DNA from: Thermaerobacillus caldiproteolyticus | Lineage (GTDB): Bacteria; Bacillota; Bacilli; Bacillales; Anoxybacillaceae | Direction: 5' to 3' | NCBI RefSeq assembly: GCF_013761245.1 | Contig: NZ_JACDUT010000002.1 | Location: 1 to 64,000, forward strand | DNA length: 64,000 nt | Shown here: in pieces, positions 18,095 through 29,835 of the stretch | Layout: every line of letters starts with the position of its first letter | Numbering within the stretch: position 1 is the first letter of the stretch | Position numbers and translations under genes: made by a program | Notes under the pieces: model-generated | Seen by the model: the letters and a program-made list of their open reading frames with translations, nothing else | Database searches by the model: none | Told to the model about the DNA's origin: nothing

Positions 18095-21000
18095 CTAGAA
18101 TAAAGATAGTTGATTATGGTCTGGTAGCGAATCTAAACAGCCGCGGCTTTCTAAATATTCGAGTAACGTCTTTGATAATTTGCCGCGCTGTTGTAAGTCC
18201 TCTTTTGATAAAAATTCGCCTTCTTCACGGGCACGAACGATGTTGAGCGCCACGTTCGTCCCAAGACCCGGAATCGCATTAAACGGCGGAATGAGCGAGT
18301 TGCCGTCGATGACAAATTCCGTTGCTTGAGAGCGGTACAAGTCAATATTTTTAAACGAAAAGCCGCGTTCGCACATTTCTAATGCAATTTCTAAGACGGT
18401 CAACAAGCTTTTTTCTTTTGCTGAGGCGTCCAAACCTTTTGCGTTAATTTCCTCAATACGCTTGCGAATGGCTGCAGAACCTTTAATCATCGCATCTAAA
18501 TCAAAATCCTCAGCGCGCACGGTAAAGTAAGACGCATAGTATAGCAGCGGATGATGGACCTTAAAGTACGCGATTCTCACTGCCATTAACACGTACGCAG
18601 CGGCGTGTGCTTTCGGGAACATGTACTTAATTTTTTTGCATGATTCAATATACCATTCCGGTACGTCATGCTTGCGCATTTCTTCTTCAAACTCAGGGGT
18701 TAGCCCTTTTCCTTTCCGAACGGATTCCATAATTTTAAACGCCAAGGACGGCTCCAAACCACGATAAATTAAATACACCATGATGTCGTCACGACAACCG
18801 ATCACTTCTGATAACGTACAAATTCCGTTTTGAATAAGTTCTTGAGCGTTGCCGAGCCACACGTCCGTTCCGTGCGAGAGCCCGGAAATTTGCACAAGTT
18901 CAGAAAACGTTTTTGGCTTTGTATCCTCAAGCATTTGACGAACAAAGCGCGTACCGAATTCCGGAATCCCGAGCGTTCCGACATTACACATAATCTGTTC
19001 CGGTGTTACCCCAAGCGATTCAGTACCACTAAAGATTTTCATTACTTCCGGGTCATCGGTTGGAATCGTTTTTGGGTCGATACCGCTCAAATCTTGGAGC
19101 ATACGAATGACGGTCGGATCATCGTGCCCAAGAATATCCAATTTTAATAAGTTGTCGTGAATGGAATGGAAGTCAAAATGGGTCGTTCTCCATTCGGAAC
19201 TTGTATCGTCAGCTGGATATTGAATCGGCGTAAAATCATAAATGTCCATGTAATCAGGAACAACAATGATTCCCCCCGGATGTTGCCCGGTTGTTCGCTT
19301 GACGCCCGTACATCCTGCCGCAAGCCGGTCAATTTCCGCGCCGCGAAGTTGAAGATTATTGTCACTTGCATATCCTTTGACAAATCCGTACGCAGTTTTA
19401 TCAGCAACCGTACCGATCGTTCCTGCACGATACACATTGTCCTCGCCAAACAAGACTTTCGTATAGTTATGGGCGCGTGGTTGATACTCCCCGGAAAAGT
19501 TCAAGTCAATATCCGGAACTTTATCTCCCTTAAAGCCGAGGAACGTTTCAAACGGAATATCATGCCCGTCTTTTTTATATTTCGTACCGCATTTTGGACA
19601 ATCTTTATCCGGTAAGTCGAAGCCTGAGCCGACCGAACCGTCATTGAAAAATTCCGAGTGTTTGCAGTTTGGGCAAACATAATGCGGTGGAAGTGGATTT
19701 ACTTCCGTAATTTCTGTCATTGTCGCTACAAACGAGGAACCAACTGAACCACGTGAACCGACAAGATATCCGTCATCAAGCGATTTTTTCACAAGCTTAT
19801 GAGAAATTAAATAAATAACCGCAAACCCATGACCGATAATGCTCTTTAGTTCTTTTTCAAGACGTTGTTCGACAATCTCTGGGAGCGGATCGCCGTAAAT
19901 GCTTTTCGCTCTTCGGTAACTCATTTCGCGAATTTCTTCATCCGCTCCTTCGATACGCGGAGTATAAAGCTCGTCTTTAATCGGTTTGACTTCTTCGATT
20001 AAATTGGCGATTTTTTGCGTGTTTGTCACGACGATTTCTTTTGCTTTCTCTTCCCCTAAAAATGAAAAACAATCAAGCATTTCATTCGTCGTCCGAAAAT
20101 AGACATCCGGCAGTTCATGACGATTAAGCGGATTGGCTCCGGATTGAGAGTGAATTAATATTTTTCGATAAATTTTATCTTCTGGGTGCAGGTAATGAAC
20201 ATTACCAGTAGCAACAACCGGGATATTTAATTTTTCGCCGAGTGAAACAATCTTGCTAATAATTTCTTTGAGCATTTCTTCGTCTTTGACATAGTCCATT
20301 TCGATTAACGGTTTGTATACTTCGGGCGGATGGACCTCAAGGAAATCATAAAATTTCGCGATTTCCTCGACTTCTTCCGGCGCTTTTTGAATCATGTTGT
20401 CAAATACTTCTCCTTTGTCGCAGCCTGAGCCGACTAAAATGCCTTCGCGATGCTGCTGCAACACGGATCTCGGGATACGCGGAACGCGATAAAAATATTG
20501 AACATGGGCAAGAGATACTAGTTTAAATAAGTTTTTAAGACCAACGTCATTTTGGGCAAGCAATGTCACATGAAACGGACGAGAACGTTGATATGATGTT
20601 GCTTGGCGTGAGCGCTCATTGAATTCATCGTGATACAAAATCCCTTTTTCTTGCGCATCTTTTAATAGCCGCATAAGCAAATACCCTGTCGCTTCAGCAT
20701 CGTAAATGGCACGGTGATGCTGCGTTAATTCGATGTCAAATTTTTTACAAAGCGTATTGAGACGGTGATTTTTCAATTCCGGATATAAAAAACGCGCTAG
20801 TTCCAATGTATCGATGACGGGATTCGTTACCTTTCCGAGACCGATCTTTTTAAATCCGACATTTAAAAAACCGATGTCAAAGCTTGCGTTATGAGCAACG
20901 AGGACGCTGTCACCGATCCATTCATAAAATTGTCGCAACACGTCTTCTACATCCGGAGCATCTTTCACCATATCATCGGTAATACCGGTTAATTCAATGG

Positions 21001-22408
21001 TCGTAATTGACAGTGGATGGTGCGGATTTGCAAACGATGTAAAACGGTCAATAATTTCGCCGTCTTTCACCTTGACAGCGGCTAACTCAATGATTGTATT
21101 GTAAACAGCCGACAATCCAGTAGTTTCCACGTCAAAAACAACATACGTATCTTCCGCTAATAAACGATGCGCTTCATTGTAAGCAATCGGTACCCCGTCA
21201 TCAACAATATTTGCCTCAACGCCGTACAGAACTTTCATTCCATATTTTTTCGCAGCGCTGTACGCTTCTGGAAATGACTGAACAACAGCATGATCGGTGA
21301 TCGCAATGGCCGGATGTCCCCATTTTTTCGCCTGTTCAATCAGCTTCGTCACAGAGGTAACCGCATCCATCTGGCTCATCGGTGTATGAAGATGAAGTTC
21401 AACTCGCTTTTCTCCTTCCGGAGCAGTATCTTCGCGTTCTTTTGCTTTGATTTCATTAATATCGTTTGCGATGAGAACAAGGTCGCGGACGAACGTGTCG
21501 TTTTGCACGCTTCCTCTTACTTTTACCCACATGCCCTTTTTCACGTTGGCCATTAGCGCCACATCTTCTTTGTCGCGCGAGAACATTTTCACAAGAATCG
21601 AGTTCGTATAATCGGTGATCTTTAATGTCAATAAGGAGCGCCCGCTTTTTAGCTCTTTTAGCTCAACATCGAACACATAGCCTTGAACGACAACGCGCCG
21701 TTCTTCTTCAACGATGCTGTCAAGCGTGCGAATTTCCTCCTCGTCTTTAATTGGATAGCCGATGACAAGTGGTCCTGTCGGTGCCTCGACTGCTTCTTCT
21801 GCCGCTGTTTCCTTCTTCATCGTCATTTCCGTTAATGCGGCTAATGCTCGCGCTTCATCTTCTTGTTGTTTTTGTGCTAAAAATTGCTCATAGTCGCTTT
21901 CCGATTGTTTCACTTCTGTTTCCAGTTGGAAAAACGGAAAGCCAAACGATTGATATACCTCGGCGATTTTGGCAGCAAAGCGTCTTTTAACAGCAACGGC
22001 TTCCGTATCATTGCGCACGGTCACATACAATTTATTGCCTTTGACAACGGGGATCTGCTCATGAAGCAATGTGATCAACGGAGAAGAAATCCCTTGCAAC
22101 TCTTGTAAACAAAACCGCCAATATCCGTGAACATCCGATTCTGTAAAAGTGGAGTCAACGGTTTGAATCGTATGTTTGACGTTAGCAATGTGTTGAAACG
22201 CCTGAACAAGTCTTTGTGCAAATCGCTCGTACACGCTCACAGGTAAAATAGCTGGGAGCAAAAAATAAAAGTGCCAACACTTTTGTTCCTTGTCAATAAC
22301 AAGTTTTTGAATGCCCGCTTCAGCAAAATACGGAACGAAATCATCCGATGTCAATTGAAGTTGTTGCAACAATACTTGAAACCGCTCTTTTTGCTCGCTC
22401 GTTAACAT
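18095..22408 (-). CDS. polC: DNA polymerase III alpha subunit, PolC type
   Basis: PolC is the replicative polymerase of low-GC Gram-positives, with built-in proofreading. The order in the 1437 aa is: N-terminal domain (1-220), OB fold (about 230-325), PHP domain starting [15 protein letters not shown] (about 340) that is split by the DnaQ-like exonuclease with [11 protein letters not shown] (about 425-590), the rest of PHP, then the palm and fingers, with zinc-binding CPNC and CPKC pairs (around 920-950) and [11 protein letters not shown], and a C-terminal helix-hairpin-helix region. A catalytic palm motif [12 protein letters not shown] is intact. GAAAGGAG precedes the ATG at 22408. The neighbours proS and rimP match B. 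subtilis. Confidence 0.97.
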   Translation of the reverse strand: MLTSEQKERFQVLLQQLQLTSDDFVPYFAEAGIQKLVIDKEQKCWHFYFLLPAILPVSVYERFAQRLVQAFQHIANVKHTIQTVDSTFTESDVHGYWRFCLQELQGISSPLITLLHEQIPVVKGNKLYVTVRNDTEAVAVKRRFAAKIAEVYQSFGFPFFQLETEVKQSESDYEQFLAQKQQEDEARALAALTEMTMKKETAAEEAVEAPTGPLVIGYPIKDEEEIRTLDSIVEEERRVVVQGYVFDVELKELKSGRSLLTLKITDYTNSILVKMFSRDKEDVALMANVKKGMWVKVRGSVQNDTFVRDLVLIANDINEIKAKEREDTAPEGEKRVELHLHTPMSQMDAVTSVTKLIEQAKKWGHPAIAITDHAVVQSFPEAYSAAKKYGMKVLYGVEANIVDDGVPIAYNEAHRLLAEDTYVVFDVETTGLSAVYNTIIELAAVKVKDGEIIDRFTSFANPHHPLSITTIELTGITDDMVKDAPDVEDVLRQFYEWIGDSVLVAHNASFDIGFLNVGFKKIGLGKVTNPVIDTLELARFLYPELKNHRLNTLCKKFDIELTQHHRAIYDAEATGYLLMRLLKDAQEKGILYHDEFNERSRQATSYQRSRPFHVTLLAQNDVGLKNLFKLVSLAHVQYFYRVPRIPRSVLQQHREGILVGSGCDKGEVFDNMIQKAPEEVEEIAKFYDFLEVHPPEVYKPLIEMDYVKDEEMLKEIISKIVSLGEKLNIPVVATGNVHYLHPEDKIYRKILIHSQSGANPLNRHELPDVYFRTTNEMLDCFSFLGEEKAKEIVVTNTQKIANLIEEVKPIKDELYTPRIEGADEEIREMSYRRAKSIYGDPLPEIVEQRLEKELKSIIGHGFAVIYLISHKLVKKSLDDGYLVGSRGSVGSSFVATMTEITEVNPLPPHYVCPNCKHSEFFNDGSVGSGFDLPDKDCPKCGTKYKKDGHDIPFETFLGFKGDKVPDIDLNFSGEYQPRAHNYTKVLFGEDNVYRAGTIGTVADKTAYGFVKGYASDNNLQLRGAEIDRLAAGCTGVKRTTGQHPGGIIVVPDYMDIYDFTPIQYPADDTSSEWRTTHFDFHSIHDNLLKLDILGHDDPTVIRMLQDLSGIDPKTIPTDDPEVMKIFSGTESLGVTPEQIMCNVGTLGIPEFGTRFVRQMLEDTKPKTFSELVQISGLSHGTDVWLGNAQELIQNGICTLSEVIGCRDDIMVYLIYRGLEPSLAFKIMESVRKGKGLTPEFEEEMRKHDVPEWYIESCKKIKYMFPKAHAAAYVLMAVRIAYFKVHHPLLYYASYFTVRAEDFDLDAMIKGSAAIRKRIEEINAKGLDASAKEKSLLTVLEIALEMCERGFSFKNIDLYRSQATEFVIDGNSLIPPFNAIPGLGTNVALNIVRAREEGEFLSKEDLQQRGKLSKTLLEYLESRGCLDSLPDHNQLSLF

Positions 22409-22460
22409 GCGCTCGCTCCTTTCTCCTCTCTCCTTCGATTAGTATATTAGATAATAGGAG

Positions 22461-22491
22461 AAGGGCTGTCCTGAAACAGGAATCAGCCCTT
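22461..22491 (-). terminator. Hairpin between proS and polC, weak minus-strand terminator
   Basis: Arms AAGGGCTG (22461-22468) and CAGCCCTT (22484-22491) form an 8-bp stem extended by an inner CCTG/CAGG pair. The U-rich tail on the plus side (TATTTTT) is better than on the minus side, so its use as terminator for proS is uncertain. It occupies most of the 110-bp gap before polC. Confidence 0.5.
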
Positions 22492-22518
22492 ATTTTTCTG
22501 TTTATAAAAGGCTACAGG

Positions 22519-24222
22519 TTATTGCTCAAGAAGACGTTGAATTGTATCTACAAGTTCGTCAACATGGACTTCCATTGATTCCCCTGTCCGGCGCACTTTC
22601 ACTTCGACGATTCCTTCTCCGGCGCGTTTCCCAATCGTGACACGAACAGGGATGCCAATTAAGTCACTATCTGCAAATTTCACACCTGGACGTTCTTGAC
22701 GGTCATCGTACAGCACTTCAAAACCTGCTTGTCCCAATTTTTCGTACCATTCGTCCGCGAGCTGACGCTGTTCATCGTTTTTTGGATTGATAGAAATTAT
22801 ATGCACATGAAACGGAGCAACAGCAGCTGGCCAAACAAGACCGTTTTCATCAGCAAACTGTTCAGCAATCGCCGCCAACAAGCGTGAAACACCAATGCCG
22901 TAACATCCCATAATCATCGTTTGCGTCCGGCCATTTTCATCTAAATATGTTGCATTCATCGCTTCGCTATAGCGCGTACCTAGTTTAAAGACGTGGCCAA
23001 CCTCAATTCCGCGCGCAAAACGAATCGTTCCTTTTCCATCTGGTGATGGGTCACCTTCTTGGATGAAGCGTAAATCTGCATATTGAGAAACAGTGAAATC
23101 ACGCTCAGGATTTACCCCGATATAGTGATATCCTTCTTCGTTGGCACCGCACACTCCATTGACGATCGCTTGAACGGCGTGATCTGCAACAACCGTGATG
23201 GATTCGCTCACGCCAATCGGACCTAATGAGCCGACTGCACATTTCATCACTTGTTTTGTTTCTTCCGGTGAAGCAAGTTCGACGACAGAGGCATCGAACA
23301 AGTTTTTCACTTTCACGTCGTTTGCCTCATGGTCGCCGCGGACAAGCACGAGAACGTATTTGTCATCGACTTTAAAGAGCAACGATTTGATACATTTTTC
23401 TGCCGGCACGCTCAAAAACGAAGCCACTTCTTCGATCGTTTTTTGTTCTGGTGTATGCACTTTTTCTAGTTCACGAAGCGGTTCATTGCTTTTTTCATAT
23501 GTCGTAACGACCGGCGCCATTTCAATGTTTGCCGCGTAGTCTGAAGCGTCAGAATACGCGATCGTATCTTCACCGATGTCTGACAGCACCATGAATTCAT
23601 GTGTATCTTTTCCGCCAATCGCGCCTGAATCGGCGATGACCGCACGGAAATTCAGGCCGCAGCGACGAAATATATTGGAATACGCTTCATACATTTTATT
23701 GTACATTTCGTCCAAACTTTCTTTCGATGTATGAAACGAGTACGCATCTTTCATAATGAACTCGCGGCCACGCAACAACCCGAAGCGAGGGCGCTTTTCA
23801 TCACGAAATTTCGTTTGAATTTGATATAGTGCTAATGGCAGACGCTTATATGTTTTGATTTCATCACGCACTAACGCTGTGATGACTTCCTCATGGGTCG
23901 GTCCGAGCGCAAAATCGCGTTCATGACGGTCTTTCAGCCGCATTAATTCCGGGCCATATGAGTACCATCGACCGGATTCCTGCCATAATTCTGCCTGTTG
24001 TAACGCCGGCATGAATAACTCGATCGCTCCGGCGCGATTCATTTCTTCGCGAATAATCGTTTCGATTTTTTGTAACACGCGTTTGCCCAGCGGTAAAAAC
24101 GTATAAACACCGCTTGCGCTTTGACGAATAAATCCTGCGCGCAACAAAAGCTGATGGCTTTTTACCTCTGCATCTGCTGGCACTTCTCGTAACGTTGGAA
24201 TAAACGATTGACTTTGTCTCAT
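22519..24222 (-). CDS. proS: Prolyl-tRNA synthetase (bacterial type)
   Basis: ProS charges tRNA-Pro and edits mischarged Ala-tRNA-Pro. The 567 aa class II enzyme has motif 1 near residues 35-75, motif 2 ([23 protein letters not shown] split around residues 137-158), an inserted editing domain between motifs 2 and 3 (about 220-400) that marks the bacterial form, and motif 3 with [14 protein letters not shown], then the anticodon-binding domain (about 470-567). GAGGTG with 7 nt spacing precedes the ATG. It follows rseP after a terminator-like hairpin. No T-box leader was seen in the 79-bp gap upstream. Confidence 0.96.
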   Translation of the reverse strand: MRQSQSFIPTLREVPADAEVKSHQLLLRAGFIRQSASGVYTFLPLGKRVLQKIETIIREEMNRAGAIELFMPALQQAELWQESGRWYSYGPELMRLKDRHERDFALGPTHEEVITALVRDEIKTYKRLPLALYQIQTKFRDEKRPRFGLLRGREFIMKDAYSFHTSKESLDEMYNKMYEAYSNIFRRCGLNFRAVIADSGAIGGKDTHEFMVLSDIGEDTIAYSDASDYAANIEMAPVVTTYEKSNEPLRELEKVHTPEQKTIEEVASFLSVPAEKCIKSLLFKVDDKYVLVLVRGDHEANDVKVKNLFDASVVELASPEETKQVMKCAVGSLGPIGVSESITVVADHAVQAIVNGVCGANEEGYHYIGVNPERDFTVSQYADLRFIQEGDPSPDGKGTIRFARGIEVGHVFKLGTRYSEAMNATYLDENGRTQTMIMGCYGIGVSRLLAAIAEQFADENGLVWPAAVAPFHVHIISINPKNDEQRQLADEWYEKLGQAGFEVLYDDRQERPGVKFADSDLIGIPVRVTIGKRAGEGIVEVKVRRTGESMEVHVDELVDTIQRLLEQ

Positions 24223-24257
24223 CCTATTGCACCTCTTTATTTCTATATCTCTTTTTC

Positions 24258-24293
24258 AAAAAGAAGGGAAATAGGCAGCATCCTTTTCCCTTC
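24258..24293 (-). terminator. Terminator between rseP and proS
   Basis: Arms GAAGGGAAA (24263-24271) and TTTCCCTTC (24285-24293) form a 9-bp stem, followed on the minus strand by a U run (TTTTTGAAAAAG). It starts about 10 bp past the rseP stop. Confidence 0.8.
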
Positions 24294-24301
24294 CGTTATT
24301 T

Positions 24302-25567
24302 TTATTTTGATAGAAAAAACTTTTGAATGTCGTTCCATGTGACGACAAGCATTAACAGCATTAAAAGAGCAAAACCGATAAAGTGAACCATTCCTTCTTT
24401 TTGACGGTCGATCGGTTTTCCTCGCAACGCTTCAATTGCAAAAAAGAGCAAACGACCACCGTCAAGAGCTGGGAGAGGCAATAAGTTCACAATTCCAAGG
24501 TTAATGCTTAGAAACGCTCCCCATTTCATTAAATAATAAATTCCTGATTGCGCGAATTTGTTTGTCGATACTGCAATTCCTACAGGACCAGAAAGCATAT
24601 TAAGCGAGAATTGTCCGGTAATTAAATGTCCTAATCCTACGATAATTTCCTTTGTCCAATAATACGTTTCTAATGCTCCCTGTTTCACAGAACCGAGAAC
24701 CGATTTTTCCATCGGGCCATATACGCCGATTAAGCCAATTGTTTCTCCTTGGACGGTTTTCGCTTTCGGGGTTACAGGAATGTCAAGTACTTTACCGTTT
24801 CGTTCTACTTTAAAAATCAATTCCTCTCCCGGATGGGCTCGGATGATATCAACGATTTGTGTCCATGTCGTTACTCGCTCATCGTCGATCGAAAGAACAA
24901 TATCTCCTTGTTTCAACCCAGCCTCAAGAGCTGCCCCATTTTTTGTCATCTCGCCGATGATCGGCTTATCCACTGGATAGCCCTGCAATAAACCGATGAG
25001 GACAAAGACAACAAATGCAAGGACAAAGTTCATGAGCGGTCCAGCAAAAATCGTCATCGCTCGTTGTCCTAACGTCTTAGCGACAAATTGGCGATGATAT
25101 GGAGCAATTTGAATTTCTTGATGATCGACGACAAAGAACGCTGGTTCATTTATAGAAAAACGCTCTAGTCGCTCTCCATTTTCGTCCTCATAGCCGGCAA
25201 TGTACATTCCATGTTCTAAATCGGCATGTTCAACTTCAATGATTTTCGCGTTTGGATACTCATCTTTATGATTGATAATGATTTTATTTACCTTTCCATC
25301 TTGATCCAATTCAAGCCCGACCACTTGCCCCGGCTTTACTTCGATCATTTCGGGGTCTTCACCCGCCATGCGGACGAAACCGCCTAAAGGCAATAAGCGA
25401 ATGGTATAAACCGTTTCATTTTTCTTGAATGAAAATACTTTTGGACCAAATCCAATCGCAAATTCGCGACATAAAATTCCTGCGCGCTTTGCAAAAATTA
25501 AATGACCAAGCTCATGAAAAAAAACTAGCGCACCGAAAATAACAATAAAAGCAATTACTGTTTCCAA
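24302..25567 (-). CDS. rseP: Site-2 zinc metalloprotease RasP/RseP
   Basis: An intramembrane protease that cuts anti-sigma factors (RsiW in B. subtilis), FtsL and signal peptide remnants. HELGH at residues 18-22 lies in the first membrane segment and is the zinc motif; the second zinc ligand is in LLPLPALDGGR near residue 370. A PDZ domain sits between (about 205-285). Four transmembrane segments are visible. The start is a TTG at 25567 after AAAGGTGG with 8 nt spacing, giving an N-terminus aligned with B. subtilis RasP. The GTG at 25579 has no proper spacing. The product is 421 aa. It is close behind dxr (14 bp). Confidence 0.94.
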   Translation of the reverse strand: METVIAFIVIFGALVFFHELGHLIFAKRAGILCREFAIGFGPKVFSFKKNETVYTIRLLPLGGFVRMAGEDPEMIEVKPGQVVGLELDQDGKVNKIIINHKDEYPNAKIIEVEHADLEHGMYIAGYEDENGERLERFSINEPAFFVVDHQEIQIAPYHRQFVAKTLGQRAMTIFAGPLMNFVLAFVVFVLIGLLQGYPVDKPIIGEMTKNGAALEAGLKQGDIVLSIDDERVTTWTQIVDIIRAHPGEELIFKVERNGKVLDIPVTPKAKTVQGETIGLIGVYGPMEKSVLGSVKQGALETYYWTKEIIVGLGHLITGQFSLNMLSGPVGIAVSTNKFAQSGIYYLMKWGAFLSINLGIVNLLPLPALDGGRLLFFAIEALRGKPIDRQKEGMVHFIGFALLMLLMLVVTWNDIQKFFLSK

Positions 25568-25581
25568 TTTTTCAACCACCT

Positions 25582-26730
25582 TTACGTTAGTAGTGAACGA
25601 ACATAATGACGCGTATCGGCATCGATTTTGCGAATCTCATCAAGCGTCGGCTCCTTCACCATTTGATGATGTTCCAGCGCTCGTTCAATGTATTCCTCAA
25701 TCGCTAAAAAAGCAATACGGCCTTGTAAAAATGCCTCGACTGCTTCCTCATTGGCAGCATTGAGCACTGTCGGCAAAGAACCGCCTGCTTTTCCTACCTC
25801 ATACGCTAATTGTAAACAACGATAACGTGTAAAGTCTACTTTTTGAAAGTGGAGCGTACCGATCTCCGCTAAATTGAGCGGTTTGGCGTTTGACAGTTCC
25901 AAGCGGTCCGGATACGTTAACGCATATTGAATCGGTACGCGCATATCTGGTGTACCGAGTTGAGCAATAACGCTGCTATCACGAAATTGAACAAGCGAAT
26001 GAATAATGCTCTCTCTATGTAGTAAAACATCAATTTGCTCATATGGCAAATGAAATAGCCAATGCGCTTCAATAACTTCGAGCCCTTTGTTCATCATCGT
26101 GGCGGAATCAATCGTAATTTTTGCCCCCATCGACCAGTTCGGATGACGCAGTGCTTCCTCCACGGTGACATTTTCCAATTGTTCACGCGTTTTGTCACGA
26201 AAGCTGCCGCCTGAAGCGGTTAAAATAATCTTTTCGATATGTTTGGACTGTTCTCCTTGCAAACATTGAAAAATCGCAGAGTGTTCGCTATCGACTGGCA
26301 AGAGAGCCACTTCATTCTTTTTAGCTGCTTCCGTTACAATATGGCCAGCAGTCACAAGCGTTTCCTTATTGGCTAAGGCAATCGTTTTTTTTGCTTCGAT
26401 TGCCTTTAGCGTCGGAACGAGCCCGAGGCTCCCGACAACGGCGTTCACTACTATTGTTGCTTTCGGGTGTGTTGCGACTTCGATTAATCCTTCTTCACCA
26501 CAAACAATTTTCACTTTTCCCTTGTACTCGCTATGAAGGCGCATACGTGCGCTTTCATCGGCGACGGAAACAAGTTCTGGGGCAAATTCCTCAATAATTG
26601 CTCTTCCCACTTCGATATTTTTTCCAATCGCCATGGCGACAAGGCGAAACTCATCTGGGTGCGAACGAATCACATCTAATGTTTGCGTGCCGATTGAACC
26701 GCTTGCCCCTAATAAACTAATATATTTCAC
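25582..26730 (-). CDS. dxr: 1-deoxy-D-xylulose 5-phosphate reductoisomerase
   Basis: Dxr converts DXP to MEP with NADPH, the committed step of the methylerythritol phosphate route to isoprenoids that UppS uses nearby. The nucleotide loop [14 protein letters not shown] (residues 8-21) and the NKET motif (about residue 120) are present, with metal ligands in [11 protein letters not shown] and the IKxxE-type [18 protein letters not shown] segment (here [16 protein letters not shown]). I choose the second GTG (26730), 8 nt after GGAG, giving 382 aa beginning [11 protein letters not shown]. The first GTG at 26739 overlaps the ribosome site. It lies between cdsA and rseP. Confidence 0.95.
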   Translation of the reverse strand: MKYISLLGASGSIGTQTLDVIRSHPDEFRLVAMAIGKNIEVGRAIIEEFAPELVSVADESARMRLHSEYKGKVKIVCGEEGLIEVATHPKATIVVNAVVGSLGLVPTLKAIEAKKTIALANKETLVTAGHIVTEAAKKNEVALLPVDSEHSAIFQCLQGEQSKHIEKIILTASGGSFRDKTREQLENVTVEEALRHPNWSMGAKITIDSATMMNKGLEVIEAHWLFHLPYEQIDVLLHRESIIHSLVQFRDSSVIAQLGTPDMRVPIQYALTYPDRLELSNAKPLNLAEIGTLHFQKVDFTRYRCLQLAYEVGKAGGSLPTVLNAANEEAVEAFLQGRIAFLAIEEYIERALEHHQMVKEPTLDEIRKIDADTRHYVRSLLT

Positions 26731-26750
26731 TACCTTCACTCCTAACTCCC

Positions 26751-27545
26751 TTACAACGCTACATTTGTGAAAAAGTGTAAAATCGGTAAAATAAACAATA
26801 AACTGTCAAATCGGTCTAAAATGCCTCCATGTCCCGGCAAAATGTTTCCTGAATCTTTCACGCCGTAATGTCGCTTAAACGCCGATTCCACCAAATCTCC
26901 CATTTGTCCAAATATAGAAAGAATCGCCGTCATCACCAATAAAAGTGGAAAACTTGTAAAAAACCCGGTACATAGTTGGTAAACAGCGGCGACGATAAGG
27001 GCGCAAACAATTCCGCCAATCGATCCTTCCACCGTTTTGTTCGGGCTAATTTCCGGCCAAAGCTTTCGTTTTCCCCATGCCCGTCCGATAAAATACGCTC
27101 CTGTATCGGTCGCCCATATAATAAATAGCGCATAAAACATATAGTATAGTCCGGTGAAACGGGTTTCCATGAAATAGTAAAAACCAAAACCAACATATAA
27201 CGTTGACAGTAAAGCAAATCCAGCTTCGTCAAACGTAAATTGATTTTTCGTGATTACTGTATATGTAAGCAATAATAAAACAGCGATAAGAAGCACGTCC
27301 GTTTTTGTAACATGAAGTGCGGATAGCCAACCATCATACGGCTCTCGAGTGAGCAATATCCACAAAAAAAGAAAGCTTATAATCCCTTCCATCGAAAAGG
27401 CACGAAGATGTTTCATGCGAAACAGTTCAAACAATCCAATCGTTGCTAATACGTATGTTACTATTATAAACGGAACTCCACCAAAAATCACAACCGGTAA
27501 AAAAAGTGCGGCGGCGACGACTCCTGTAATGATTCGTTGTTTCAT
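26751..27545 (-). CDS. cdsA: Phosphatidate cytidylyltransferase
   Basis: CdsA makes CDP-diacylglycerol from phosphatidate and CTP in the membrane, the branch point for phosphatidylglycerol and cardiolipin. The 264 aa protein has seven or eight hydrophobic segments and ends in the family signature [25 protein letters not shown] split around residues 215-240. AGGAG lies 10 nt before the ATG. It is 5 bp behind uppS and 20 bp before dxr, a conserved lipid-isoprenoid set. Confidence 0.95.
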   Translation of the reverse strand: MKQRIITGVVAAALFLPVVIFGGVPFIIVTYVLATIGLFELFRMKHLRAFSMEGIISFLFLWILLTREPYDGWLSALHVTKTDVLLIAVLLLLTYTVITKNQFTFDEAGFALLSTLYVGFGFYYFMETRFTGLYYMFYALFIIWATDTGAYFIGRAWGKRKLWPEISPNKTVEGSIGGIVCALIVAAVYQLCTGFFTSFPLLLVMTAILSIFGQMGDLVESAFKRHYGVKDSGNILPGHGGILDRFDSLLFILPILHFFTNVAL

Positions 27546-27550
27546 CTCTT

Positions 27551-28324
27551 TTAAACTCCTCCAAACCGACGACCCCGTTTTTGAAACTCGGCGATCGCCT
27601 CTAACAAATGTTGTTCAGTAAAGTCCGGCCAAAGTACATCAGTAAACCAAAACTCCGTGTACGCAAGCTGCCAGAGCATAAAATTGCTTAAACGAATTTC
27701 TCCGCTTGTACGAATGAGCAAGTCCGGATCCGCCAAATCTTTGGTCATTAAATATGAAGCGACAAGATCCTCATTGATATCTTCAGGAGATAAAAGGCCT
27801 TTCTCCACTTGTTTGGCAATCGACTGAATCGCGTACGTAATTTCAGCACGGCTTCCATAGTTTAAAGCAAAATTCAAAATTAACCCTGTATTTTGTTTCG
27901 TCTCGGCAATCGCTTGCTCCACAGCACGTCGTGTATGGTCAGGTAATTGCTCGCGATTACCGATCACGCGAACGTTGACATTTTCCTCGATTAATTCCGG
28001 TAGAAATGTCGTTAAAAACTGTTCGGGAAGTTTCATTAAATATTCGACTTCGCTTTTCGGCCTCTTCCAATTTTCTGTCGAAAATGCATATAAAGTAAGC
28101 ACTTTAATTCCTAACTCGTTCGCAAAGCGAGTAATTTTTCGTACTACTTGCATTCCTTCATAATGTCCAGCTGCACGTGGCAGCGCTCGCTTTTTCGCCC
28201 ACCGCCCATTGCCGTCCATTATGATCGCCACATGCTCCGGAATGGGGTGGCGCAATATTTCTTCTTTTGTATAGGATAGGGACAAAGGCGATTGTTTTTT
28301 ATCTTTCCAAATTTTACCAAACAT
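27551..28324 (-). CDS. uppS: Undecaprenyl pyrophosphate synthase
   Basis: UppS extends farnesyl diphosphate with eight isopentenyl units to the C55 carrier for cell-wall synthesis. The catalytic aspartate lies in IIMDGNGRWAKKR (Asp37), and the later SNFMLWQLAYTEFWFTD and RTSGEIRLSNF segments form the substrate site. The 257 aa length is normal. AAAGGCGGAGG precedes the ATG. It opens the uppS-cdsA-dxr-rseP group, after a 159-bp gap that holds the frr terminator and AT-rich sequence with no clear promoter. Confidence 0.96.
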   Translation of the reverse strand: MFGKIWKDKKQSPLSLSYTKEEILRHPIPEHVAIIMDGNGRWAKKRALPRAAGHYEGMQVVRKITRFANELGIKVLTLYAFSTENWKRPKSEVEYLMKLPEQFLTTFLPELIEENVNVRVIGNREQLPDHTRRAVEQAIAETKQNTGLILNFALNYGSRAEITYAIQSIAKQVEKGLLSPEDINEDLVASYLMTKDLADPDLLIRTSGEIRLSNFMLWQLAYTEFWFTDVLWPDFTEQHLLEAIAEFQKRGRRFGGV

Positions 28325-28439
28325 ACTAGTCCTCCGCCTTTATGTATTTTACTACTAATGTATCATGAGGCTAGTGAAATCAGAAGTAACGATTTCTCGA
28401 AAATGAACAAATATACCTCATTTTGCTTCTCCATTATAA

Positions 28440-28468
28440 CAAAAAAACCCTCCATCAACATAGAGGGT
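28440..28468 (-). terminator. Terminator of frr
   Basis: A 6-bp stem (ACCCTC/GAGGGT, 28447-28452 with 28463-28468) is followed on the minus strand by a run of seven U residues. It lies 16 bp past the frr stop and ends the pyrH-frr unit before uppS. Confidence 0.85.
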
Positions 28469-28483
28469 CTTTATTGTTTATAA

Positions 28484-29041
28484 TTACACTTCCATAACTT
28501 CTTTTTCTTTCTCTTTTGTAATTGCCTCGATTTTCGCAATGTGTTCATCGGTAATTTTTTGGATATCATCGGTGTAACCGCGCAATTCATCTTCGGTAAT
28601 TTCACCGTTTTTCTCGAGCTTTTTCAATTCATCATTCGCATCGCGACGAATATTGCGCACAGCAACTTTTGCTTCCTCGGAATATTTTTTTACAAGTTTT
28701 ACAAGCTCACGACGACGCTCTTCTGTTAATGGAGGAATCGTAATACGAATGACAGAACCGTCGTTAGAAGGCGTTAAGCCTAAATCAGATGCTAAAATTG
28801 CTTTTTCGATGTCTTTCAAAATCGACTTGTCATAAGGTTGGATGACAAGTAAGCGCGCTTCTGGTACATTAATGCCTGCTAATTGATTCACTGGTGTAGG
28901 TACTCCGTAATAGTCAACAGTGACTTTCTCAAGCAATCCCGGATTTGCTCTTCCGGCACGAATCGTTGCTAATTCACGACTGAATGCTTGAACTGCTTTA
29001 TCCATTTTTTCTTTTGCTGTTGTGAGCACTTGTTTCGCCAT
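28484..29041 (-). CDS. frr: Ribosome recycling factor
   Basis: RRF splits the post-termination ribosome with EF-G. The 185 aa protein has the family length and motifs: [19 protein letters not shown] (about residues 28-46), [16 protein letters not shown], and [22 protein letters not shown]. Its domains are a three-helix bundle and a small beta domain. GGGGGAAAT precedes the ATG. It lies 2 bp after pyrH, so the two are probably co-translated. Confidence 0.97.
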   Translation of the reverse strand: MAKQVLTTAKEKMDKAVQAFSRELATIRAGRANPGLLEKVTVDYYGVPTPVNQLAGINVPEARLLVIQPYDKSILKDIEKAILASDLGLTPSNDGSVIRITIPPLTEERRRELVKLVKKYSEEAKVAVRNIRRDANDELKKLEKNGEITEDELRGYTDDIQKITDEHIAKIEAITKEKEKEVMEV

Positions 29042-29043
29042 GA

Positions 29044-29766
29044 TTATTTCCCCCTTACAATTGTTCCAATATTTTCACCGAGCACAGCTCGTTTAATATT
29101 GCCTTCTTCGGTAATCGAGAAAACAATGAGTGGAATGTTATTATCCATACATAAAGACGAAGCAGTCGAATCCATCACACCAAGCCCTTGTTTGATGACA
29201 TCAAGGTAGGAAAGCTCATCGTATTTCACCGCGTTTTCATCAACTTTCGGGTCAGCGCTATATACACCATCAACGTTATTTTTTGCCATTAAAATAACAT
29301 CTGCTTCAATTTCCGCTGCCCGCAGTGCAGCAGTCGTATCTGTCGAGAAATATGGATTTCCTGTTCCTGCCGCAAAAATCACAACGCGTTTTTTCTCGAG
29401 ATGGCGAATCGCTCTTCTTCTTATGTATGGCTCGGCTACTTGGCGCATTTCAATTGATGTTTGCACACGCGTCTCGACGCCAAGATTTTCAAGGCTATCT
29501 TGAAGAGCAAGCGAATTCATGACCGTTGCGAGCATTCCCATATAGTCCGCCGTTGCCCGATCCATTCCCATCTCGCTTCCTGTTTTTCCGCGCCAAATGT
29601 TGCCCCCACCAACAACAACCGCTACTTCGACACCTAATTCCGCTACTTCTTTTACTTGTTTAGCGATTGATTGAATAATAGTGGGATTAATTCCAAACCC
29701 CTGTTCACCGGCTAACGCTTCGCCACTCAGTTTTAATACGATACGTTTATACTTCGGGTTGCTCAT
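29044..29766 (-). CDS. pyrH: UMP kinase
   Basis: PyrH phosphorylates UMP to UDP and belongs to the amino acid kinase fold, unlike eukaryotic UMP kinases. The 240 aa has KLSGEAL (residues 12-18), [11 protein letters not shown] (phosphate loop, about 50-60) and the [19 protein letters not shown] nucleotide region. GGAGGTC precedes the ATG. The tsf-pyrH-frr order is common in bacteria and ties nucleotide supply to translation genes. A hairpin separates it from tsf. Confidence 0.96.
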   Translation of the reverse strand: MSNPKYKRIVLKLSGEALAGEQGFGINPTIIQSIAKQVKEVAELGVEVAVVVGGGNIWRGKTGSEMGMDRATADYMGMLATVMNSLALQDSLENLGVETRVQTSIEMRQVAEPYIRRRAIRHLEKKRVVIFAAGTGNPYFSTDTTAALRAAEIEADVILMAKNNVDGVYSADPKVDENAVKYDELSYLDVIKQGLGVMDSTASSLCMDNNIPLIVFSITEEGNIKRAVLGENIGTIVRGK

Positions 29767-29790
29767 GTTAGACCTCCATGCAGCTAGTCT

Positions 29791-29824
29791 TTAAAAATAG
29801 GGAACACGCAGTGTGTTCCCTATT
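29791..29824 (-). terminator. Terminator or attenuator between tsf and pyrH
   Basis: A perfect 12-bp stem (29796-29807 with 29813-29824, arms AATAGGGAACAC/GTGTTCCCTATT) lies 12 bp past the tsf stop. The U run on the minus strand is short, so partial read-through into pyrH is likely. Confidence 0.75.
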
Positions 29825-29835
29825 CGCTCCGGTCA

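Noticed and set aside
24223-24301. T-box leader before proS
   Set aside because: The gap is 79 bp, holds only the rseP terminator-like stem, and lacks a T-box core sequence.
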